Positions 1-8,464 of a DNA stretch of 64,000 bases are shown piece by piece (within the stretch, counting starts at the first letter, position 1; each line of letters opens with the position of its first letter). Origin of the DNA: Pseudomonas synxantha (GTDB lineage Bacteria > Pseudomonadota > Gammaproteobacteria > Pseudomonadales > Pseudomonadaceae); NCBI RefSeq assembly GCF_900105675.1, contig NZ_LT629786.1, forward strand, positions 5,208,001 through 5,272,000. The letters run 5' to 3'. The notes under the pieces are model-generated. The model was not told the DNA's origin. It did no database searches and saw nothing but the letters and a program-made list of their open reading frames with translations. Made by a program: the position numbers and the translations under genes.

Positions 1-616
1 GTTCCAGCCGGCGGTGCAACCGGTGGTTGCGGCGTCGGTCCACGGGGTCGAGTTTGTCGCACCGGTGTTTACCCTCTCATCCTTTATCAACCTGTCGATC
101 CCGTTGTTCGTGGTCACTTTGTTTTCGCAAAACATCCCGGGCTATCTGATTTTGCGCAACAACGGCTACGCCACTCATTTTCCCGGCACCCTATTCGTCA
201 CTGGGCTAGCCACCTCGTGCGCGTCGTTGTTCGGTTGCCACAACCTCAACCTGGCGGCGCTGACGGCGGCCATGTGCGCCGGCCCGCTGGCGTCCCATGA
301 CAAATCCCTGCGCTACATTGCCAGTTGCGCTGCAGGGGGGACCTACCTGGTAATGGCGTGGTTTGCGGCCGGCCTGGTCAGCCTGCTGTCAGTGATCCCG
401 TCGCAGATCATTCTCGCGCTGGCGGCACTGGCCCTGTTCAGCACCCTGGCAGATGCGTTGCGCGATTCGCTCAAAACTGAGCCGTACTACCCGGCCGTGG
501 CGACGCTGATGATCACCGTGTATTTCCCGAACTTCTTCCATGTGTCGTCATCATTCTGGGGATTGTTGCTGGGCACCCTGTTTTATCTGATCTACAACAA
601 AAAAAGGCTGGGCTGA
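1..616 (+). CDS. Benzoate/H+ symporter BenE family, C-terminal part
   Basis: Partial gene: the reading frame is open from the first bases of the window (codons start at position 2), so the true start lies upstream. About 204 C-terminal residues are visible. They are very hydrophobic, with roughly five to six membrane segments. The stretch with FTLSSFINLSIPLFVVTL and SQNIPG, and the later FGCHNLNLAALTAAMCAGP segment, fit the BenE family of inner-membrane proton symporters, known for benzoate uptake. The protein ends in a short basic tail (YNKKRLG), as is usual for this family. No aromatic-degradation genes follow it here, so benzoate as substrate is only a family-level inference. Confidence 0.8.
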   Translation, partial: FQPAVQPVVAASVHGVEFVAPVFTLSSFINLSIPLFVVTLFSQNIPGYLILRNNGYATHFPGTLFVTGLATSCASLFGCHNLNLAALTAAMCAGPLASHDKSLRYIASCAAGGTYLVMAWFAAGLVSLLSVIPSQIILALAALALFSTLADALRDSLKTEPYYPAVATLMITVYFPNFFHVSSSFWGLLLGTLFYLIYNKKRLG

Positions 617-736
617 AAGCGCTTATCAATCTGCCCGGCTCGGTTCAGCCATTGAACTGCAAGGCATCGGTAGGATTGGGGCCTCTTGCAGCCAAAGCCC
701 TCATGGACAGGAACGCCATCTACTGCCGCTCGCCAC

Positions 737-901
737 TTAGAGGGATGTCCAACTGGTTTGCCCTGCATCCGCGTGCAAGGCACCTGCAAAGACCGGCAGC
801 AGCGCCTGGTTAACGTAAACATTGGCCACCGACAAGCCGCACAGTAAAGCAATGCCCGCCAGAATCAGCGGCGTAAAGTGTGTATTGGGCGACATCAGCA
901 T
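737..901 (-). pseudogene. MFS transporter, N-terminal fragment only
   Basis: About 55 codons remain. The likely start is ATG at 901 behind a CCGGAG motif, 16 nt after the stop of the upstream MFS fragment, which suggests a former operon. Residues MSPNTHF followed by ILAGIALLCGLSVANVYVNQALLPVFA look like TM1 of a YnfM/AraJ-type major facilitator. The frame ends at a stop at 737 just after HADAGQTSWTSL, where an intact protein would continue into TM2, so some 330 or more residues are missing. The DNA from 617 to 736 shows no recognisable continuation. Confidence 0.6.
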
Positions 902-917
902 GGCTCCGGAGCGGCTC

Positions 918-1770
918 TCAGGTATCAGATGAAAAACGCACGGCATCGGGCGCGGATTCAACACCGGCCTCGCTTTGGCGCCCCAGGAACAGGAAGACCA
1001 CGGCAGCAGTGAACAGCGTGAACATCGCCAACAGCTGCAACAAGGTGTTGAACCCTGAGGTATAAGCAGAGCTCAGCACCGCTAATGGAATTTGACCGGC
1101 GTCGGCGCTCGCGTGTTGGATATCACCCATTACCAGGCGTTGCGCGATACCCGAATAGTCGACAGCAGACAGTTTGACCGCGTCACTGAGACTCAGATGA
1201 TGCGCCACCAGCGCCGTCAGCACCGCAACCGTAATTGCCAGGGCGACACCGTCGTTGGCCACCCGCGTGGTGTTGAAAATACCCGCGGCCATCCCCGCTC
1301 GTTCCTTGGGAATAACACTGATCGACAAACCATCCATCAAGCCCCACGGCAAGCCGGTGCCGATACCGGTCAGCAGCATAGCCGCGATAATCTGCGCATG
1401 GGCGCCGACCGGAATCGTACTCAGCCAGTAGAGCCCGGCCGCCGCGATCACAAAGCCGATCGCGCAAAGTATCCCTGCCGACAGCCAGCGCGTCAGCGAC
1501 GCGGCAGCCATCGGTACAAACAGCATTGGGGCAGAGAGTGCCAACATCATCAACCCCGCCTCAAACGCGCTGGCCCCTTCCACACCGATAAACCGAAATG
1601 GCAGCAAGACGATCAAGACGATGTAGCAGTAGCAGGTGCCGATCGGCAGGATCTGTACACCGACAAAGCGCGGAAACAGGAACAGCCCCAGTTCCAGCAT
1701 CGGATGTTCCGCCCGATTTTCAACCATGATAAACAGCAGCAAAAACACCGCCGCCCCACCCAGCAAATCG
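918..1770 (-). pseudogene. DHA2-type MFS drug exporter, C-terminal half
   Basis: The frame encodes about 282 residues that correspond to the second half of a 14-TM DHA2 (EmrB/QacA-like) exporter: the cytoplasmic loop MVENRAEHPMLELGLF, then several hydrophobic segments and the conserved GxGxGLPWGLMDG and ERAGMAAGIFNT regions. The first half of the protein is absent. At about 1767-1770 the sequence passes directly into a LysR-type gene on the other strand. An ATG at 1766 exists but lies inside what should be a membrane helix, so it is not a credible native start. Inference: a remnant left by a deletion that also removed the start of the LysR gene. Confidence 0.75.
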
Positions 1771-2193
1771 CCCGACTATCTGCAGCGTAAGGGGCGCCCC
1801 GTCACGCTCATTGAGCTTGAGCATCACGAGTGCTTGCGTTACCGATTTGTCACCACGGGTAAAATCATGGACTGGAGTATGTCTTCGGCGCCCCAGTTCA
1901 CGCAGCTGCGCCTGCCCACCGCACTGATCTTGAACAACATGGAGGCCATGCTGATGGCCGCGGTGGATGGGCATGGCATCGCATTTGTCCCGGATTTCCT
2001 CGCGCGCGAAGCCATCGCCCAGGGGCGCCTGGAAACCGTGCTCGAGGGTTACAGTGAAGATCAGGGGCAGTTCTGGGCGCTGTGGCCGTCCAGCCGCCAT
2101 CTTTCACCGAAAATTCGCGTATTCGTAGACTTTGCCGCCGAGCATCTATTTGCCACTCCTGGCGTCGACAATCCGGGAGCAACGAGTTCATGA
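1768..2193 (+). pseudogene. LysR-type regulator, C-terminal effector-domain fragment
   Basis: The frame from SPDYLQRKGRPVTLIELEHHECLRYRF onwards matches the distal substrate-binding domain of LysR regulators (P-Y-L-x-R-x-G-x-P, H-x-C-L-x-Y/F-R, then GHGIAFVPDFLAREAIAQGRLETVL, and WPSSRHLSPKIRVFVDF near the end). The helix-turn-helix and the first half of the effector domain, about 160 residues, are missing. Upstream in the same frame is only the antisense of the MFS fragment. LysR genes often face the transporter they control, so both heads of a divergent pair were probably lost together. The fragment should be non-functional. Confidence 0.75.
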
Positions 2194-2280
2194 AGCATTG
2201 TCGCCACCGTGTCGCCCAGGTATCGGCCTTGTCAGCCCGCAGCGATATTGCTAGTGTCGACTCATGAGTAATTATTGCCT

Positions 2281-2391
2281 CACCTCGACAACCACCACCA
2301 TGACCGCTTCAAGCGGAGCGTGCGAGGTGTCGTGAGCCAAAACAGACGAACACTTCAAAGGCCCGCCAGCGATGGACAGGGCCTTTTTTTA
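2281..2391 (+). ncRNA. Candidate structured RNA ending in an intrinsic terminator
   Basis: Seen in sequence: CACCTCG (2281-2287) can pair with CGAGGTG (2323-2329). Enclosed is a hairpin CCGCT-TCA-AGCGG (2304-2316). Then comes AGGCCC...GGGCCT with a run of seven T (about 2358-2390), a textbook Rho-independent terminator. No intact gene immediately upstream on this strand needs it; the LysR fragment ends at 2193. The hydrolase ATG lies 40 nt downstream. It could be a small RNA or a leader with terminator control. No known Pseudomonas RNA family was recognised. Confidence 0.35.
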
Positions 2392-2431
2392 TGCCCTTGT
2401 GTCGCTGGTTCATACGCAAGGAGATGCACCT

Positions 2432-2950
2432 ATGTACGCCCTGTTGATACTCGATATCCAAGTCGGACTCATCCACGGCCCGGAAAAACCATGGCGTTGC
2501 GACGAACTGTTGGAAACGCTGAATACCCTGATGGACAAGGCCCGCAGCGCAGGCGCGCCGATTTTTCTCGCCCGTCACATCGGCCCCGCTGGCTCGCCAA
2601 TCGAATCGGGTAGCCCGCTTACGCTGGTTGCAGAGGAACTGAAGTTGCTAGGTGGAGAAGTGATGTTCGAAAAGCGGCGGCCCAACGCTTTTGCGATGAC
2701 AGACCTTGCTGATAATTTGCGCTCCAGCGGCGCCACCGGCGTGGTAGTCACTGGGATGAAAACGCAATACTGCGTCGACAGCACCTGCCGCGCCGCGCGT
2801 GATCTTGGCTTCGATGCGGTGCTTATTGCCGACGGTCATACCTGTTCTGATACGTCCTTGATGAAAGCCGAGGCCATCGTGGCTCATCACAATGCCACGC
2901 TCAATGGGCCGTTCTGTCAGGTGGTTCGGGCGCAGGAGTGGAGCTTTTAG
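2432..2950 (+). CDS. Cysteine hydrolase, isochorismatase family
   Basis: 172 residues. The ATG at 2432 is chosen because AAGGAG lies 8 nt upstream and the protein then starts directly with the first beta strand, MYALLILDIQ. The family's catalytic triad is visible: Asp in LLILDIQ (residue 8), Lys in FEKRRPNAF (about residue 77) and Cys in TQYCVDSTCR (about residue 112). The fold serves nicotinamidases, isochorismatases and other amidases; the substrate cannot be told here because no NAD or siderophore genes are adjacent. It is a monocistronic cytoplasmic enzyme. The terminator-like hairpin just upstream hints at regulated expression. Confidence 0.85.
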   Translation: MYALLILDIQVGLIHGPEKPWRCDELLETLNTLMDKARSAGAPIFLARHIGPAGSPIESGSPLTLVAEELKLLGGEVMFEKRRPNAFAMTDLADNLRSSGATGVVVTGMKTQYCVDSTCRAARDLGFDAVLIADGHTCSDTSLMKAEAIVAHHNATLNGPFCQVVRAQEWSF

Positions 2951-3189
2951 CAGAGTTTTCCGGCGGGAGAGAAAGCTGGCGCTGGCGACCTGAATTCCGG
3001 AGGGAGGAAAGTCGCCAGGGCAGTGCTTCGGAATTTTCCCACAACATGACGCGCTGCTGGTGAGCTGGTCAAACTCACCTGTCGCGGATAGCCTGCAACT
3101 GTCGCAGCAATGGCAGCGCCACCCGCTCAGTACAGCGCGCAGGCAATTGTTAGTACCTGCCCAGCAGTCCTGAGCTTTTTTTGCCCGGA
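2951..3189. other. Gene-less stretch before the structured element
   Basis: The 239 nt between the hydrolase stop and the structured element hold no convincing gene on either strand. Short repeats such as GGCGAC/GTCGCC (about 2984 and 3011) and GAGCTGGTCAAACTCACC are present. No promoter or terminator is clear enough to name. Confidence 0.4.
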
Positions 3190-3330
3190 GAAAAATTCGG
3201 AGGCGATATGGCGGCTGTGCGTGGGGCACTTTCGGGTGCGCCGGGTTGTTTGATTCCTGGTCTGCTAACCCGCGCACGGTCGCCACCCTATAACAGGGGC
3301 GAGAGGCCTCAACGCACACCTCGCCCGCTG
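3190..3330 (+). other. Highly structured intergenic element with a 17-bp stem
   Basis: Seen directly: 3209-3225 (TGGCGGCTGTGCGTGGG) pairs with 3269-3285 over 17 positions when G-U pairs are allowed. Inside it is a small GCAC...GTGC hairpin (about 3226-3239). A second helix GGGCGAG/CTCGCCC lies at about 3297-3329. From memory, similar segments with the phrase 'ggcacttTCGGGTGCgccgg' recur upstream of small genes in fluorescent pseudomonads, but this could not be checked. A GGAGG at 3200-3204 precedes an ATG at 3208 in frame with the downstream protein, so part of it could also be translated. Confidence 0.4.
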
Positions 3331-3393
3331 GCATCCCCTCACACTTCCCATTACCCTGACGGCCTTTATCAGACAACCGGAAGTCAGATACCC

Positions 3394-4419
3394 GTGTTCA
3401 AGCCCTTCGCCGTCATCGCCCTCGCCTTTATCCCTTCATTCGCAACCGCTGCCGAACTGGCCGGGGTCTGGCAAGGCACCTTGGGCAAGTCCGCTATTAC
3501 CGTCTGTTTCAATGGCGCCGACGGGGAGCATGGCAGTTATTACTACCAGCGCATCCGTACTCCTATCCAGCTGACCCAGGCCAACGACAAAGCCCCTTGG
3601 GTGGAGGAAGGAAACACCGGTTTCTGGGCCCTGCAAAAAACCCAGGGCGATACACTTTCTGGTGCCTGGAGCAAAACCGCCGACGGCAAGCCGCTACCCC
3701 TGGCCTTGCGCCGCATCGGCACGGACGGCTGCGGCAGCGATGCCTATAACGCGCCCATGGAAGCCGCGCCGCTGCCGATCAAGACCGAGAAGAAGACTTT
3801 CAAAAACCACTCCTACGCGCTCAAGACCCAAGGCCCCCGTGTCACGCTCAAGCTGGAAGGTGACAGCCCGGCAGTGCAGAAGATCAACCAGCAGCTCGCC
3901 GCCCTGGCCGTCAATGACGAGGACCTAACCGACTATTTTTATGAACGACGTGAATACCTGGGTCGAAACGGGTCTGTCTATACCAGTGAAATCGAGGTTG
4001 AACCCGCCTATTGGTCATCGCAATTTCTCACCGTGCGGTTCTACCGCTGGGCCGCAGGCCAAGGCGCCATGGGCATCAGTTGGGGCCTGCACTCCTGGAA
4101 CCTGCAAACCGGTGACAGTGTGGACCCATGGACCTGGCTCGGCGGCCATCAGCAATGGTATGACGCTTATTCCGGCCACTTGAAGCTGCCGGCCGCCTTC
4201 AGCACTTGGCTGGCCAAGCAAACCACCACCGACGAGGGCTGCCCCGCGATTACCGATTACTCCAACTTTCACCTCAGCTTCAACACCCAGGGCCTGCAAC
4301 TCTCGACACCTGCCAATGGTGACGGCTGCGACAACGACTTGAGCTTCACTTGGGAGCAGTTGGAGCCGGTGCTGACCGAACAAGGCAAAGCGGCAGTGCC
4401 CAGTTTGAAGCAGCCCTAA
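3394..4419 (+). CDS. Secreted (periplasmic) protein of unknown function
   Basis: 341 residues from the GTG at 3394, chosen because it gives a clean signal peptide (VFKPFAVIALAFIPSFATAAEL, cleavage after ATA-A around residue 18-19). The frame is open further upstream to an ATG at 3208 with a good GGAGG, but that extension encodes the structured element and would bury the signal peptide. The mature part has an N-terminal domain with GVWQGTLGKSAITVCF and YYYQRI, resembling small beta-rich domains, and a C-terminal half rich in aromatic residues (WGLHSWNLQTGDSVDPWTWLGG). That half is loosely reminiscent of the DUF3298-like part of some lipoproteins. Four or more cysteines suggest disulphides. No function can be assigned. 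Confidence 0.75.
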   Translation: MFKPFAVIALAFIPSFATAAELAGVWQGTLGKSAITVCFNGADGEHGSYYYQRIRTPIQLTQANDKAPWVEEGNTGFWALQKTQGDTLSGAWSKTADGKPLPLALRRIGTDGCGSDAYNAPMEAAPLPIKTEKKTFKNHSYALKTQGPRVTLKLEGDSPAVQKINQQLAALAVNDEDLTDYFYERREYLGRNGSVYTSEIEVEPAYWSSQFLTVRFYRWAAGQGAMGISWGLHSWNLQTGDSVDPWTWLGGHQQWYDAYSGHLKLPAAFSTWLAKQTTTDEGCPAITDYSNFHLSFNTQGLQLSTPANGDGCDNDLSFTWEQLEPVLTEQGKAAVPSLKQP

Positions 4420-4535
4420 CCCGCCCGAGAAAAACCCTACGGCCGTTCACCAAAGGTTAAGAATCGCGCTCGTATACTCCCTGACTACCCATGACCGGTC
4501 GCCCGATCGGTCTCATGCCCCGGTAGCCAGATTCC

Positions 4536-5969
4536 ATGACGCGTCCCGCTCCCCTGCTGCTCCTGCTTGCTGGTCTGCTGTTCTTCTTTGCCCTTGGCAA
4601 CCATGAGCTGCAAGGCTCCACCGAGGCCCGGGTTTCCGGGATCGCCATGGCCATGCACCTGGACGATGACTGGGTGGTGCCGCGTCTGTTTCGCGAGCCG
4701 TTCCTGGAAAAACCACCCCTGAGCCTGTGGCTGGACGCCGGGGCGATTCGCCTATTTGGCGCCAGCACCGGGGCCGTGCGTTTGGCCTCGGCGTTCGCCG
4801 GTTTGTTCAGCGTGATGCTGCTGTACGGCATGCTGCGCCGCTTTGGACGACCGCAGACACTGGCATTCAGCGCTGCGCTGATCCTGGCGACCATGGCCAG
4901 TTACTGGGGCAATGTGCGAGGGGTGGGTGAGGATTCGTTGCTCAGCCTCGGCGTGACCACTGCCCTGCTGGGGTTTTACCAGGCGGTACGGCGCGATCGT
5001 GAAGGTTCGAGTACCTGGGCCTGGGCGCTGTTTACCGTCGGTATGGTCATCGCCACGTTGAGCAAGGGCGTGTTGGGCCTGGCGATGCCGGGCATCGTGA
5101 TCTTTGTCTACTTGCTCAGCACCAGCCTGATGGATAGGCGCCTACGCATCGGTGACTGGCTCAAGCCGGCACTATTCACGCTGCTGGCCTTGGTGCCCTT
5201 GCTGATCTGGCTGGGGTTTCTGTTTCAGCGCGGCGGGATGCAGGCGGTGGGTGAAGTGTTATGGACCAATAGCGTCGGGCGCTTCAGCGGTTCGTTCGTA
5301 GAAGCCGGGCATTACGAGCCGTTTTACTATTACCTCGCGAAACTGCCCGAGGCCTTCCTGCCCTGGAACATCCTGGTGTACCTGGGCCTGTGGCACTTCC
5401 GTAAAAGCCTGGTGCGTAATCGCTACCAGTTGTTTTTCAGTGTGTGGCTGGTGGCGCAGTTCACCCTGCTGACCCTGGCTTCCAGCAAACGCACCGTGTA
5501 CTTGATGGCGCTGACGCCAGCCGCGGCGGTACTGGCCGCCGAATATGCGCGGGTGTTGCTGGAGTGGGCCAATGCACACAAGCCGGCGCTGTACCGTTAC
5601 CACCGGCGCATCATCGCCGGGGTTTTCAGCCTGGCCATCGCTTGTTACCTGAGCGCGGCATTCTGGTTCGCACCTAAAGCCGACGTGCGCCACTCATTCG
5701 TACCGGTGATGAGCCAGATCCAGACGCTGCAGGACGAAGGGAAAGCGGTGGCGATGTTCCAGCCCAACGAGCGGATCGCCGGCGCCAGCGTGTTCTACCT
5801 GCAAGCCTACCTGCCGATCCTGCAGACCGAAGCCGAGCTGCGCGCCTTCCTCACTGCCAAGCCCGGCAATGTTGCGCTGATGGATCACACCGACCGGCTG
5901 AACGAGAAGGTCACGGTGATCAAGCAGATGGCGATCAACCGCCAGCCTTACTACTTCGTCGAGCAGTAA
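4536..5969 (+). CDS. GT39/ArnT-like membrane glycosyltransferase
   Basis: 477 residues, about ten to twelve hydrophobic segments, starting with a signal-anchor (APLLLLLAGLLFFFALG). The periplasmic first loop has the family pattern: STEARVSGIAMAMHLDDDWVVPRLFREPFLEKPPLSLWL. It parallels the DE/TEAR...DW-VPR...EKPP block of ArnT and PMT-type polyprenyl-phosphate sugar transferases. These enzymes move a sugar from a lipid carrier to lipid A or another acceptor on the periplasmic face. No arn genes flank it, so the sugar and acceptor are unknown. The upstream ATG at 4491 runs into a stop after 11 codons, fixing 4536 as start. An alternative reading is a dolichyl-phosphate-mannose transferase homologue with an unrelated acceptor. 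Confidence 0.8.
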   Translation: MTRPAPLLLLLAGLLFFFALGNHELQGSTEARVSGIAMAMHLDDDWVVPRLFREPFLEKPPLSLWLDAGAIRLFGASTGAVRLASAFAGLFSVMLLYGMLRRFGRPQTLAFSAALILATMASYWGNVRGVGEDSLLSLGVTTALLGFYQAVRRDREGSSTWAWALFTVGMVIATLSKGVLGLAMPGIVIFVYLLSTSLMDRRLRIGDWLKPALFTLLALVPLLIWLGFLFQRGGMQAVGEVLWTNSVGRFSGSFVEAGHYEPFYYYLAKLPEAFLPWNILVYLGLWHFRKSLVRNRYQLFFSVWLVAQFTLLTLASSKRTVYLMALTPAAAVLAAEYARVLLEWANAHKPALYRYHRRIIAGVFSLAIACYLSAAFWFAPKADVRHSFVPVMSQIQTLQDEGKAVAMFQPNERIAGASVFYLQAYLPILQTEAELRAFLTAKPGNVALMDHTDRLNEKVTVIKQMAINRQPYYFVEQ

Positions 5970-5983
5970 GGCCGGCGCGGGCA

Positions 5984-6472
5984 TCAGTGCTTGGTGAGCT
6001 TGTCCAGGTAGCCCATGGCAAACGCCGAGACCACGAAGGTCATGTGGATGATCACGTACCACATCAGGTGTTGCGGATCGACGTTCTTGGCGTCCATGAA
6101 GATGCGCAGCAGGTGGATGGAGGAAATCGCCACGATGGAGGCCGCCACTTTCATCTTCAGCGACGAAGAGTCCATGGTGCCCAGCCAGTTGAGCTTTTCC
6201 TTGTTTTCATCGATGTCCAGCTGCGAGACGAAGTTCTCGTAGCCGGAAATCATCACCATCACCAGCAAGCCGCCCACCAGGGCCATGTCGATCAGCGACA
6301 GCAGCAACAGGATCACTTCCGCTTCCAACATGGTGAAGATGTTGGGAATCACGTGAATGATTTCCTGGAAGAATTTCAGCGCCAGGATCAGCAAGCCCAG
6401 GGACAGCCCCAGATAGATCGGCGCCAGCAGCCAACGCGAGGCGTACATCGTATTTTCGATAAAGCGTTCCAT
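5984..6472 (-). CDS. YqhA / UPF0114 family inner-membrane protein
   Basis: 162 residues beginning [27 protein letters not shown], the signature start of the YqhA (TIGR00645, UPF0114) family. Three to four transmembrane helices are visible (about residues 14-34, 52-75, 108-124, 136-155), with a polar cytoplasmic loop around [19 protein letters not shown]. Length and pattern match the family throughout. The molecular role of the family is not established. It lies convergently to the glycosyltransferase gene (14 nt between stops) and divergently from the lipoprotein gene at 6635. Confidence 0.9.
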   Translation of the reverse strand: MERFIENTMYASRWLLAPIYLGLSLGLLILALKFFQEIIHVIPNIFTMLEAEVILLLLSLIDMALVGGLLVMVMISGYENFVSQLDIDENKEKLNWLGTMDSSSLKMKVAASIVAISSIHLLRIFMDAKNVDPQHLMWYVIIHMTFVVSAFAMGYLDKLTKH

Positions 6473-6634
6473 TGAATCTCACACAGCTTGGCTAAAAATG
6501 GCGCCGAGTATACCAGCCGCCACCCGGCCCCTGTCACCGCTAGAAAACTGACCCAAGTGGCATCTGTAAGAGAGTTTTTCTGCTAGTGTCGAGACCATTA
6601 ACTCGGCTCGATGATGTCGGACAGGAAAACTCAG

Positions 6635-8458
6635 ATGATGGATGTGCGATCCCCTTTGGCCACTCTCGGCCTGTGCGCGGCGTTGCTGATGGCCAGCGGC
6701 TGCTCCCCCAAAGAAGAGCAGAAGCAAGCCACCCTCGAAGAGAAAACCGCCCAATTCGAACAGTCTCTGGACGACATCCAGGATCCCAAGCTGCGCGACG
6801 CCATCGCCGACCTCGGCGGCTCGCTGCTGTTGCTGGAGCGTGCGCGCCTCAAGCTTGCCAGCAAGCCCATTGAAGCCGAGTACGGCGAAGACAGCCTGGC
6901 CCTGCTCAAGCACTACCCTACCCCGCAGGCCCTGGTGGACACTTATATCAACGGCCTGTTCGTGCTGCGCAAGACCTCTCATTCGGACTATCTGACGGAT
7001 TTGCAGCCGGTCTTCCCGTTCAACTTCAACGCCCCCGACCAGTTCCCCTTCCCCCATGGCCTGGAATGGCAATCGGTCACCCTGAGCAACAATAAAGTCA
7101 TTCCTTTCCAGCCGGAGTGGTCGGAAACCGACCCTGGCATCCAACTGAGCCCCAGCAGCTCCAACCTGACCAATCCCGACGACCTGACGGTCACGTATCC
7201 GTTTATCGAGGGCATCGAGACGGAAAACAAAAGCCAACCACAGCCGGTCAGCCTCAAAGGCGCAGTCGAAGTGGTCACCCCGGGCAAGGTGCTGACTTTC
7301 GATCTGACGAAAAAAGACGTCGGCCATAAACGCACCGAGGGCAATATCACGCTCAACCTGCTGGCGCTGGAAAAGAACTACGCCGAGATCGAACTGACCA
7401 ACAGCGCCCCCCTCGCCGCCGAGCTGGGCGACGAGTCGCCGAACCCGCTGCTGGTGCAGGCACGGGACAGCACCGGGCAATTTCTCACGCGCTCAGGCTC
7501 GATCAACGAGAGCGCCGCGCAAGTGGCGTTCTATGAGAAACAATTGGCTGAAATGCAGAAACAAAAGATCTGGTCCGAGGCCCTCGAGAAACAGCTTACC
7601 GACGAGCAAAACGCCTTCGAACACAAGCAGAGCAGCCATTACGCCAAGGTGTATTTCAATGGGCTGATCGACAATCTGCAGGTCAATGTGCTGGATTTTT
7701 CTACAGCTACGGTCACCCACAAAGACCTGAACCTGCCGGTGCTGCGCTTCGACAGAAACAGCCTGCAGAAAACCGTGCAGGCTCTGCCGATGCCGGTCAC
7801 GGTGTATGACGACAGCGCCGCCAGTTGGCTAAAAGATGCCTCGATGAGCGAAGACCAGCTCAAAAGCAGCGTCACCATCAGCCAATCGACCGAAGACGCC
7901 AGTGCGGCGAAAATCGTGTTTGATCACCCGTACACGTTCAATGACGACTTGGTCGGCGCCGAACGTAACAACAGCGATGCGCCTATCACCTTCTTCACCG
8001 CCGACGACAAGGGCGAACGCGGCGAGCCTATCGAGTTGCCGACCGAGGCGTTTGAGCTGAACGCCGTCAGCGGCACGCTCACATACGACCTCAACCTGTT
8101 CCCTGAGACTCCCGCGTTTGTAGTGGGCTCCGTACCGCTCTTCCTGGCCAGCATTGAAAAAACCACGATTGACGCGGCCAAGCTGCCCAAGGGCCTGTCG
8201 CTCAAGGACAACGCACTGATCGTCGACCAGAAGGATTTCCCATCCGATAGCTGGCGCTTCTATGCCAAGGACGCCAGTGGCAAGTACCTCAAGGAGATCC
8301 TCAGCGTCAGCCACCGTGCCGAGGAATACGGCACGGCGTTGTTTGACGTGCATTACTTCTACGGCCAGCCGACTACGCTGGAAAGTTACCAGCGCACTGA
8401 CCTCAGCACCGTGCAATACGGCTTTGAGGTCAAGCTGGACAAGCCTGAGAGTAAATAG
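6635..8458 (+). CDS. Large lipoprotein of unknown function
   Basis: About 607 residues. The start at 6635 (ATGATGGAT) follows an AGGA motif; the frame also has an ATG pair at 6611. The N-terminus is a lipoprotein signal with the lipobox LMASGC (Cys about residue 28). Next is a charged, probably helical segment (EEQKQATLEEKTAQFEQSLDD) and then a long soluble region without recognised domains. Near residues 290-330 is another charged helical stretch (FYEKQLAEMQKQKIWSEALEKQLTDEQNAFEHK). The protein is expected to be anchored in the outer membrane facing the periplasm. Neighbours give no functional clue. It looks like a Pseudomonas-restricted conserved hypothetical. Confidence 0.75.
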   Translation: MMDVRSPLATLGLCAALLMASGCSPKEEQKQATLEEKTAQFEQSLDDIQDPKLRDAIADLGGSLLLLERARLKLASKPIEAEYGEDSLALLKHYPTPQALVDTYINGLFVLRKTSHSDYLTDLQPVFPFNFNAPDQFPFPHGLEWQSVTLSNNKVIPFQPEWSETDPGIQLSPSSSNLTNPDDLTVTYPFIEGIETENKSQPQPVSLKGAVEVVTPGKVLTFDLTKKDVGHKRTEGNITLNLLALEKNYAEIELTNSAPLAAELGDESPNPLLVQARDSTGQFLTRSGSINESAAQVAFYEKQLAEMQKQKIWSEALEKQLTDEQNAFEHKQSSHYAKVYFNGLIDNLQVNVLDFSTATVTHKDLNLPVLRFDRNSLQKTVQALPMPVTVYDDSAASWLKDASMSEDQLKSSVTISQSTEDASAAKIVFDHPYTFNDDLVGAERNNSDAPITFFTADDKGERGEPIELPTEAFELNAVSGTLTYDLNLFPETPAFVVGSVPLFLASIEKTTIDAAKLPKGLSLKDNALIVDQKDFPSDSWRFYAKDASGKYLKEILSVSHRAEEYGTALFDVHYFYGQPTTLESYQRTDLSTVQYGFEVKLDKPESK

Positions 8459-8464
8459 CCGTCG

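Noticed and set aside
592..852. Possible gene on the minus strand between the BenE gene and the MFS fragment
   Set aside because: Cys/Arg-rich product without family features, overlapping the MFS fragment in another frame.
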